A DNA stretch of 27,777 nt from Trichomonas tenax (taxonomy: Eukaryota > Parabasalia > Trichomonadida > Trichomonadidae), in contig JALKBU010000689.1 of the NCBI GenBank assembly GCA_023091735.1, positions 1 through 27,777 on the forward strand. The letters run 5' to 3'. Below, piece after piece: positions 7,602-14,882 of this stretch. Position 1 is the stretch's first letter, and every line of letters starts with the position of its first letter. The notes beneath the pieces were generated by a model. It searched no databases and was not told the origin of the DNA. It worked only from the letters and a program-made list of their open reading frames with translations. The position numbers and the translations under genes were made by a program.

Positions 7602-8747
7602 TTAGGAAAGTGGATTTGCGTTCTCTCCAAGTTGCAATTCTGACTTCTTTTCGTCAGCTTCTGGAGTATCATCGACACCGTTTGCTTCGAGTTTTTCATC
7701 ATCAACATGAGGCTTAATTGAAAGAGAAGTATCCTTTGAGTCAACATCGCCATCAGCTTCAAGTTTTTCTTCATTGATGTGTGGCTTGATTGATAATGCC
7801 AAAGCTGGAGCTTCTTTAGTGTCTTGTGTTCCGTTTGCTTCGAGTTTTTCATCATCCAAGTGCTCAGTGACTTCCTGCTTGAGAGAAAGTGATAAATCAG
7901 GCTGTGCAGATTTCTTGTTATCATCACCATCAATATTATCTTGAACGTGATCTAGATCGTCTTGAATTTCATTCCTCAGTGACAAATCTTGATTCTGTTC
8001 TTCATTATCTTTGATTTCGATCTCATCCTGAACAGAAATATCGCCATTGAATGACTTCTCGTTCTCTCCTTCATCAACATTATATCTGCAATCCTCTGTT
8101 GATGGTCTTGGAGGCGGTTCGTGGACTTGGAACGATTCTTCGCTATTCAACTTCGAAGAGCGATTTGGCCTGTAATCTGTGCGTGCTGTTGACGGCGGTT
8201 TCGGAGGATATATGTTCTGGAACTCATCATCCTTCCTATATGACTGGCGACGTGCTGATTGCTCCATTTCATCAATATGAATAATTTCACTCATAGGAAG
8301 TGTCTGTTTGTATTCGGCGTTCTTGTGGTGCTGATACTCGTGGTCGATCCTGTGCATGTACCAGTCGTTTCTATTGAGTAATGGACGTGATTGTTGAATT
8401 GCTTTAACGATTTTCGCGTTTTCCTCAGTGATACGCAGCATCTGCTCCTTCTGGTAGCGTCCCTGAAGCGTGTGCGGCCTTCCAGGAGGCTGAGAAGCGA
8501 AATGTTCTTCTCTCAAAATCTTATCGAGCCTGTGTACGAGCCTCACGTTTTGGTTTTGGATTGCTAAGTTCCTCTGCTTCTCGATTTCGTAGCGTTTGAA
8601 GTTTTTTCCAACATTATTCGGCATTTGAGGTTGTTTCGTGTCAATTGTCGATTTAACGTTCTTCAGGGCGTCGAGGTGCTTCTGGTACGCTCTGTCTCGC
8701 GCTTTTTTGATGCATATTTTTGAGACTTCTAAAGGCGCTCTATACAT
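7602..8747 (-). CDS. CFAP97/hemingway-domain flagellar protein with acidic repeat tail
   Basis: 381 residues from the ATG at 8747 (the codon before it, at 8750, is GTG and not a credible start). Residues about 15-155 match the CFAP97/hemingway pattern by eye: basic N terminus, IEKQRNLAIQNQNVRLVHRL, then ITEENAKIVKAIQQSRPLL and a WYMHRIDHEYQHHKN segment. Known members are ciliary or flagellar proteins, fitting a flagellate. From about residue 200 the protein is low-complexity and acidic. Near the C terminus are three imperfect copies of a unit with EKLEA(N/D)G preceded by an LS(I/L)K-type stretch. Oddity: the TAA at 7602-7604 is followed in frame by 28 more codons (AIGGMLEG... ending LADVMLN) before TAA at 7515, in the same acidic style. 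It is therefore either recently shortened, read through, or carries a sequencing error. Confidence 0.78.
   Translation of the reverse strand: MYRAPLEVSKICIKKARDRAYQKHLDALKNVKSTIDTKQPQMPNNVGKNFKRYEIEKQRNLAIQNQNVRLVHRLDKILREEHFASQPPGRPHTLQGRYQKEQMLRITEENAKIVKAIQQSRPLLNRNDWYMHRIDHEYQHHKNAEYKQTLPMSEIIHIDEMEQSARRQSYRKDDEFQNIYPPKPPSTARTDYRPNRSSKLNSEESFQVHEPPPRPSTEDCRYNVDEGENEKSFNGDISVQDEIEIKDNEEQNQDLSLRNEIQDDLDHVQDNIDGDDNKKSAQPDLSLSLKQEVTEHLDDEKLEANGTQDTKEAPALALSIKPHINEEKLEADGDVDSKDTSLSIKPHVDDEKLEANGVDDTPEADEKKSELQLGENANPLS
7660..7900 (-). repeat. In-frame acidic tandem repeats within the CFAP97-like gene
   Basis: Three degenerate units of roughly 20-28 codons, each carrying EKLEA(N/D)G followed by D/T/S-rich residues and preceded by LSLK or LSIKPH. 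At DNA level the plus-strand phrase TTTGCTTCGAGTTTTTCATC is exact in the two outer units and close in the middle one. Repeat number may vary between strains (inference). Confidence 0.7.
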
Positions 8748-8972
8748 CACTAAAAAAATATTATCAACGGATCTCAGTATTTTTTTATTTTTATATTATA
8801 AATATGATGAAAATATAGAAATTAGAGAGTTTTTAGAAGATTTATTATGCATAGATATATTATATATGAAGTGTATTATCTAGTGATACCTTTTTGTATC
8901 AATATAACTGCTTGACGTGGCTCAGAGTTCAAATAAAGAATCCATGGGAACTGAAAAAATAAATAAGATTTT

Positions 8973-9000
8973 TGACATGTAAAATATTTTGTCATGTAAG
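8973..9000. promoter_or_regulatory. Paired TTTACATGNCA motifs
   Basis: TGACATGTAAA (8973-8983) and TGTCATGTAAG (8990-9000), 17 bp start to start. They lie about 225 bp upstream of the CFAP97-like ATG, farther than in other genes, so they may serve it or a lost gene. Confidence 0.45.
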
Positions 9001-9104
9001 CAAAATTGAAAATAAACATAAGAATAATCATCAAAAGCAAAACAAGTGACCAACTAATGGAGAGTATACACAAAAAAAAAAGCTTTTTCTAATTAAAACC
9101 TTGT

Positions 9105-9118
9105 GGGGGGGGGGGGGG
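9105..9118. repeat. G14 homopolymer
   Basis: An uninterrupted run of 14 G in a strongly AT-rich spacer, preceded by an A run (from about 9073). Length polymorphism or an assembly error is likely here. Confidence 0.9.
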
Positions 9119-9939
9119 AGGAAATAATGCATCCCTCCCTACGTTAGAAGCTAGTTTTTATTCCAGTTTCAAATCCCACGCCCCAACCTTGGGGAGCACT
9201 ATTTTGAAGTCTTCACCGACAAAATTTTAGAATTGTTAAAAATGGATAGAACTTTTTTCTTGTGGGGGTCCTCCCCACATGAATATATGATGTATAATGC
9301 ATTCTGAGTACCTCAAATATCTGATATGATATCATCGAATTCCATATGCTTGCAAACGGTAAAACTCATTCATATTGTGAGTTATATTTAATGATCTATA
9401 TATGAGTTAATATTTAAATTTCAAATATAATTTCAGCCAATATAAATCTTTCTATACAGCGTTATTCATCTACTTATCTTAACTGCGTACTATTAGTTAT
9501 ATTCTTTAAGTATAAATCATATATTGATTATTATAATAATATTTTAATTTTTTATTAAGTAAAAACACCAAAGAATAGTCTATATTCGTCAAAATCAACA
9601 TGCTATAAGCACCGTCCGGTTAAATTCTTGTAGTGAACATTTTTTTAAATTAAGAGAGATGACTAATGTTTGCAAAGGCGTCCTCCACCTTTCTAGAAAA
9701 ACTGACATTTGTAAAGTGTCAGATTGGCCATACTTAATGTAGTCAACGAACAACTTTTAAAAACCAGGAGAGATCAAGCATTAATAAATCCATGACCTCT
9801 ACAATCAACAGATAATATAGCCACTCAATCAATTACTTCCATTCTCAGCAAAGAATCTTCAGTAATCAAGATGAGGTAGTAGAAATGCTGAAGGAAAAAA
9901 TAAAGAAATTAAACTTTCTTATAAATTGGAATAAATAAT

Positions 9940-9987
9940 TTTACATGTCAATTTTTTGCTGTTTACACGATATTTTTGACATGTAAA
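9940..9987. promoter_or_regulatory. Inverted pair of TTTACATGTCA motifs
   Basis: TTTACATGTCA (9940-9950) and its exact reverse complement TGACATGTAAA (9977-9987), with a degenerate GTTTACACGA between them. No intact gene starts within a few hundred bases. The broken channel gene begins about 620 bp to the right, so this may be its old promoter (inference). Confidence 0.45.
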
Positions 9988-10142
9988 CTTCTCGCTTTTC
10001 TAGAAAGGCAGATGACTCTTTGCAAAATCGACAATAATATACTTTGCAAAGCAGCAAAGTATGTGTCAGTACATGCGTTGATTATTCATTGTATAGTGAC
10101 GGTAATTTTGATTTCTTTTTTTTTTAATTTTGATGATATACA

Positions 10143-10208
10143 ATCAATCATTCATATTTTATCATCACTATAATATGACATCAATCATTCATGTTTTATC
10201 ATCACTAT
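10143..10208. repeat. Tandem duplication, 37-bp period
   Basis: The 29-mer at 10143-10171 recurs at 10180-10208 with one mismatch. It is noncoding as far as I can see. Confidence 0.85.
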
Positions 10209-10609
10209 GATAATCAACTCCGTTATCAATTGCCGTTGAAAATAAGTCAAAGGGAGCACGTGATTGATTATAAATGACTTTTTGAGTTTGATAAATATTT
10301 TTTTAATTAATCTATCACTACAGATATTTTTCCATATCTTTATTGATGATAAAATGCAGAGCTAAACCTAGGAAACTTTCTTTAAGCATCATTACGGGAG
10401 CAATACAGCCAAATGGTGTTTGAACCCCAAAAATCATGTTATTACTCTTGCAGGTTCGATAACAAGGCGAATTAATTGGCAAATCAACAACAATTCACAC
10501 AATTTCGATTTAATAGTATGGGAAAAATTAATTTCATCTTCATAGGTTGCACTTTCATGATTAGAATGTTAAACAAAGAATATATATATTCTTAACCAAT
10601 AACTCTTCA

Positions 10610-11481
10610 TTGGTGCAATCAGAGTTTTTAAACGTTTATCCTAAATCAAGGCAGCTTATATATCATTTTGTACAGCGATATTTGATGCCTCGGAGCTATT
10701 TTATGATGCATATGAATATAATTGAGGACATTAATTTAATTCATGATGAAGCATATGGAAGTTATGAATCCCTAATTAATTTTTCACTTGTTTTAACTCT
10801 GCGATTGCATCCATTTTGTAGTCCATTTTCTTTGCATTTATTGTCACGCCAAGACCACAGATTCTAGAGAGCACCAGATGGATGTTTTCTAGAAGAAATT
10901 CGACAAGTGGGACATATTCGCGGTCATCACGCACTTGGTTTCGATATCTATGTGCATCATGTACATCTTCGTCGGTCAGGATATTGAAGAAAATATTCCT
11001 CCAATCGTTCACTTGATGGCTATTTCATCTTTCATGCATTCGATGCTTCTTGTGAGATATTTGAAGTTGAAACCATCAACAACTTTAATCATCATGGTGT
11101 TCTATAAATCAGCGATTAAAATTGTTCAGTTCTTATTCGGTTGCCTCACAGTGTTCATATGGACACTTGTCAGAGAACTTTGCAGCAGCGATGCATAGCG
11201 CCGCTTTCCTTTTCTGCACAATGCACGGTGACTCATTGAAAGGCTTCTATGACACAATGCTTCTTCAGAATGATATCAATTACTACTTCGGTTTTTTCAC
11301 AGCAACATTTTGGATTTTGTTCTCATTGTTGATTTTGTTCAACATCACGATCTCAATCGTGAAGGAAATTTATAATGTTGAATATCCTCACAAACCCAAA
11401 CGACCAACAAGCATTGCCGGCTTTCAACGATCTTGCACTTCTTTCAGCAAAGCATTCTTTTTAATATTATTTTGGTTGTAA
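10610..11481 (+). pseudogene. Frameshifted TRPML/polycystin-type cation channel
   Basis: Several plus-strand segments in different frames line up with consecutive parts of a mucolipin-type channel: an extracytosolic part ending INFSLVLTL (to about 10800), an S2/S3 linker FSRRNST then KWDIFAVITHLVSISM, an S4-S5 part with VRYLKLKPSTTL and VQFLFGCLTVFI (to about 11160), then a shifted frame with the pore-like AAFLFCTMHGDSLKGFYDTM and S6 YFGFFTATFWILFSLLILFN. The LF-x-x-x-x-GD pore pattern and the RYL/FLFGC order are those of TRPML channels (family knowledge). At least three indels break it, and I cannot place the true start or find the N-terminal S1 part. A stop at 11479-11481 follows a short cytosolic tail. 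An intact version would be an endolysosomal or surface Ca/cation channel. Confidence 0.75.
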
Positions 11482-12144
11482 TTTATATCATGAATCAAAA
11501 AACAATTTTGCTGCTGTGAAATATCTGAATATAACTAATGTAATAACAACAAATCTCGATTTAAATCAAATTTTCGAAAATTTATTTTATTCATTTATAA
11601 ACAACTCTGCTGTTGTAAAAATTTGAAATATTCGACAAAAGTTACTTTTTGTAAACTTTTCAAAATATGTCACTTTTGTCAAGAATGAGATTTTTTCGTT
11701 AATGCTTTATTTTGCTTTAATATGTTTTTATTTTTTCATATCAAATTTGATTTGCAATTCAGAAACTTGAGTTTGATTGTTTCATAGCATCAAGACTATA
11801 GTTTATTCAATTTTACACTTATTTTTATTATATTTTCGCATCAGATGAAACAAGGCACTACAGGACAATGGAATAGAGGATTCAAACTGTTATATATCAA
11901 ATATGAAAAAAAATATTTTGAGAATTTGTTACTTTCATTATATCATTAATAATTATTATGTTAATGATTGAGCAGTCCAATATAGTTTATTCCAATAAGT
12001 ATTTTGGAATAAAAATGATAATTCATATCAAATGAAAAAATATTAAAAATGCAGATAGTAATTATATTACAAAAAGTGAATTTGTGATTCTGGAGATACC
12101 AAATATGCACAAAAATTTTCTCAATTTTTTAATATTTTAAACCG
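11482..12144. other. AT-rich spacer before CTF18
   Basis: No ORF of substance. It contains TGTCACTTTTG near 11671 without a nearby start, and a small inverted repeat ATTCCA...TGGAAT near 11990-12010. The last 20 bases before 12145 read CAATTTTTTAATATTTTAAA and lack a clear Inr or the TTTACATGNCA motif. Confidence 0.6.
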
Positions 12145-13959
12145 ATGGATAAAGATCCATTTGAGGATACCATCGAAAAAACAGAAGTTTCGAATTCTTA
12201 CAGTGTCAGGGCTGTCCCCATCACAACGTTCAGCGGTGAGCGCATTTCTATACCAAAATACGAATGTTTTCCAAAATATATCGAAAGATTCGAAAAAATA
12301 GACATGAAAATTCCAGAATTACCTACATTCATGCCACTGGAAGAGCTCCATATACCAGAAACCAATCTAATCAACGAATATACACCGAAAATGTACACAG
12401 ATCTTCTTTCTGACGAAAAGAGCAACAGACTCGTTCTCGATTGGATGCGACACTTCCAGAATTCTCACAGAGAACAAAATAAAGTTAAAAAAGTCAAGAA
12501 ATTAGCAGATTTACAGAAAAATATGAAATTTGAACAACCAGTTGTTCAGCATTCCCATATTTTGTTGCTCGCTGGACCACCAGGATGCGGCAAAACGACA
12601 CTTGTTCGTATAGTTGCAAAGCACTGCGGCTTCCACACAGTTGAAATGAACGCTTCAGATGATGTTTCTGTCGATAGGAACCAAATTTTGCTTCAAAACC
12701 AACTCGAGTTCCAGCCCGTTTTCGGTGCCAAAACAAAACCATTGCTTGTCTTTGAAGAACTCGATGGAATTGGAACTATCAATGATTCCGTGTTAAAAGC
12801 GATCACAGGCAATACCAGTCGTCCAGTTGTCATCATTGTCAACGATGGCTATGCTCAAGCACTCAAAAATATCAGATCTATTGCCACATTTATCAAATTA
12901 CCGCCACCGAATCCAACAATCTTCAAAGATAGGATCAGGTATATATGCAAACGTGAGGAAATTGACATTTCGTCATCAGCAATAAACGAAATTGCAGAAA
13001 CTGCACAATATGATATGAGAACAGCACTAAACACACTTAGCTTCCTTAAAACGAAACAACCAATTACTGCAGACACAGTACGTCTTATTCCTGTTGGCCT
13101 CAAGAACTCATCTCTTTCTCCTTTCGATGTTTGGACAACTTTATTCACAGCAACGAAATCTTTCAAGGAATGCTTAGATCAAGTCGAAATATTCGGAAAT
13201 AATAAACTCGTTGCAACAGGAATTCTCGAGAACATAGAAAACTTCAAGAACGCAGATCCAACGAAATCCAGATTAATGGAGATGCTTGATAACTTGTGCT
13301 ATGTTGATATTGTTGGCGACAGCGAAGCCAGCGATGTTGGTTTAGCGAGTTGCTCAAAATTATGCGGTGTTGCAAATGTCGGAAGAAATATTGCTTTCCC
13401 ATCGAATTCACTCGCGTACGAAGGATCAATGAAACAGACACATTCTGCTTTGCTGAAGAACCCAGGATTCAGGCTAAATGCAGATCTCGTTAGAAGCTAT
13501 CTCTGCCCACCACCTGACACAATCAACTTCATCATCAGTCGTCAGGGAGAATTGTTGAGGAGCAGAATTGCAAACTTCCACAAGGCGATCAAGCTTTCAT
13601 ACAAGAAAGGAAACTTCGGACAATATCATTCAGTCCCTGATATAGATTTACTGCTTGGCTTAGGGCAGTTCTCTATTACAATCCTCAATAAATTCAGAGA
13701 ATGCATTCAGAACGAGCTAGAGAGAGAAGGCTCTTTGTTGAAGGAAATGACGTTGACAGGCAACAGAATTCAAGACAGACTCGGAAAAGTCCAGAAGAAG
13801 GATCCAATCAGGAACTTTTGGGGCGAAGAAATGGATCTTACTCAGACTCAAGAAACGCAAACACAAAGAAATAATGGCGATGTTAAGTATACTTATAATG
13901 AAGGATTCACAAATGCTGTCCGAAGGAAAGTGATGTTATCGCGGATTCTCGTTAAGTAA
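12145..13959 (+). CDS. CTF18: CTF18, large subunit of the alternative RFC clamp loader
   Basis: Loads or unloads PCNA with Rfc2-5, Ctf8 and Dcc1, with roles in sister-chromatid cohesion and leading-strand synthesis (established for yeast and human). 604 residues, shorter than the yeast and human proteins. Walker A is GPPGCGKTT (144-152). VEMNASDD follows, as in clamp-loader large subunits. The Walker B box reads LLVFEELDG with Glu204-Glu205 where the family normally has Asp-Glu. Sensor-1-like IIIVNDGYAQAL and a lid with DMRTALNTLSFL are present. The last 30 residues contain YTYNEGFTNAVRR (582-594), the conserved C-terminal CTF18 motif that contacts Ctf8/Dcc1, so the C terminus is complete. 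This tail separates it from RFC1 and RAD17. The start is the first in-frame ATG. Confidence 0.88.
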   Translation: MDKDPFEDTIEKTEVSNSYSVRAVPITTFSGERISIPKYECFPKYIERFEKIDMKIPELPTFMPLEELHIPETNLINEYTPKMYTDLLSDEKSNRLVLDWMRHFQNSHREQNKVKKVKKLADLQKNMKFEQPVVQHSHILLLAGPPGCGKTTLVRIVAKHCGFHTVEMNASDDVSVDRNQILLQNQLEFQPVFGAKTKPLLVFEELDGIGTINDSVLKAITGNTSRPVVIIVNDGYAQALKNIRSIATFIKLPPPNPTIFKDRIRYICKREEIDISSSAINEIAETAQYDMRTALNTLSFLKTKQPITADTVRLIPVGLKNSSLSPFDVWTTLFTATKSFKECLDQVEIFGNNKLVATGILENIENFKNADPTKSRLMEMLDNLCYVDIVGDSEASDVGLASCSKLCGVANVGRNIAFPSNSLAYEGSMKQTHSALLKNPGFRLNADLVRSYLCPPPDTINFIISRQGELLRSRIANFHKAIKLSYKKGNFGQYHSVPDIDLLLGLGQFSITILNKFRECIQNELEREGSLLKEMTLTGNRIQDRLGKVQKKDPIRNFWGEEMDLTQTQETQTQRNNGDVKYTYNEGFTNAVRRKVMLSRILVK

Positions 13960-14050
13960 TATATATGTATATTCTATAATAAATTATATTATTTGTCTTA
14001 ATTATAATATTTAATATTCACAACAAGTATAAACAAGATTTAAATTTGTC

Positions 14051-14446
14051 TTAATCTTCAAATAATTTGAATGTCATTACGCGAATGAGTGCTGAACGAC
14101 CACCATCGCGTTCTTCGACGTGAAATGTTAAGTGCATCTTAACAGACGTTGTAGGACCGAAATATAACAATCCTGTGATAACAGTGACTGTGATTGGTGG
14201 TGTTCCAGTGATAGAATGAGTGTCATATGACGTTACTTCTGTTCTGAATAATGGAAATGTCTGAATGAATTCGTAAATGTTGTGTTTTCCTATAATAGGA
14301 TTTATTTCGCTGTCAACTGATTGAGAAAACAGTAGTTTTGCATCGATTGCAAAGTAACTCATTGCCTCTGCAGGATTCACGGCCAACAAGGGAAGCAGAC
14401 GGTCAATTAATACCTTAGAAATGCCATATGATTCCCTGGTTGTCAT
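14051..14446 (-). CDS. NTF2-like domain protein
   Basis: 131 residues if translation starts at ATG 14446 (MTTRESYGIS). An in-frame ATG at 14461 (MAKNQ) lies inside the regulatory motif TTTACATGGCA, and the most upstream in-frame candidate at 14500 is GTG, so I prefer 14446. The fold is suggested by helix-rich residues 8-35, a SYFAIDAKLLFSQS strand, a GKHNIYEFIQTFPLF helix, then alternating strands PITVTVITGLLYFG, VKMHLTFHVEER and ALIRVMTFKLFED. This is the G3BP/NTF2 order, with a motif-like V-x-V-x-G-x-L followed by F-x-x-T/H-F. Known relatives act in nuclear transport (NTF2, p15/Mtr2) or RNP granules (G3BP N domain). No RRM is attached. The exact role is uncertain. Confidence 0.7.
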   Translation of the reverse strand: MTTRESYGISKVLIDRLLPLLAVNPAEAMSYFAIDAKLLFSQSVDSEINPIIGKHNIYEFIQTFPLFRTEVTSYDTHSITGTPPITVTVITGLLYFGPTTSVKMHLTFHVEERDGGRSALIRVMTFKLFED

Positions 14447-14455
14447 TTGATTTTT

Positions 14456-14466
14456 TGCCATGTAAA
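14456..14466 (-). promoter_or_regulatory. TTTACATGGCA motif at the NTF2-like gene
   Basis: On the minus strand TTTACATGGCA lies 10 bases 5' of the preferred ATG at 14446. Its own ATG is in frame, so the start depends on whether the motif is transcribed. Confidence 0.5.
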
Positions 14467-14882
14467 TGCATTTTTGTTTTGTAAATACTTTTTTTGACAC
14501 AATAATTTAAAAACATTGATATTTTGAGTAGGAATCGTTTAATTCAGCAGAATTATGGTACATTGTTGTTTCATACGACATATTGTGATAATATACATCA
14601 TTGTTAAATGCAATTTCTAATGAGATATATTCGATTTATTACTTTGTTTAAATTCTTATAATAGATGTCCTAAGATGTTCCATATGAAGAGGAATCCAAT
14701 TAAGCATATCTTTCATTTCTATGTGTAAGTTCCTAACATATAATGATAGATATCATATTCATACGAAATATTAATTAATATTAACCATATATTGATTTTA
14801 CATAATTATTTGCTGCATTTGATTGATAATGAAACAGTAAATATGCTTTGATTGGATTGGAAAAAAACAAATAAATTTTTAT
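14467..14882. other. AT-rich spacer
   Basis: Lies between the NTF2-like start and the 3' end of the pseudokinase gene. A TGACAC near 14495 might be a decayed second copy of the upstream motif. I see nothing else. Confidence 0.6.

Larger units (their letters stand above)
8748..10609. other. Gene-poor AT-rich spacer with fragments and repeats
   Basis: No intact gene seen. It contains paired TTTACATGNCA motifs (8973-9000 and 9940-9987), a G14 run (9105-9118), a CCCCAACCTTGGGG palindrome (about 9182-9195), GTGGGGGTCCTCCCCAC (about 9264-9280), and a tandem duplication at 10143-10208. On the minus strand 10318-10555 gives two overlapping protein-like fragments in different frames (one ends KSKLCELLLICQLIRLVIEP, the next starts MIFGVQTPFGCIAPVMMLKE) that may be another gene remnant; I do not recognise it. 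Confidence 0.6.

Noticed and set aside
8876..9073. Minus-strand 65-codon ORF with a hydrophobic stretch
   Set aside because: It begins with TTG, overlaps the paired TTTACATGNCA motifs, and has no recognisable family. The hydrophobicity is expected from T-rich DNA.
9150..9180. T-arm-like GTTTCAAATCCCAC suggesting a tRNA
   Set aside because: No matching T stem, anticodon arm or acceptor stem could be built around it.
9976..10173. Plus-strand 65-codon ORF
   Set aside because: Begins with TTG inside a regulatory motif and runs into the tandem duplication; no protein character.
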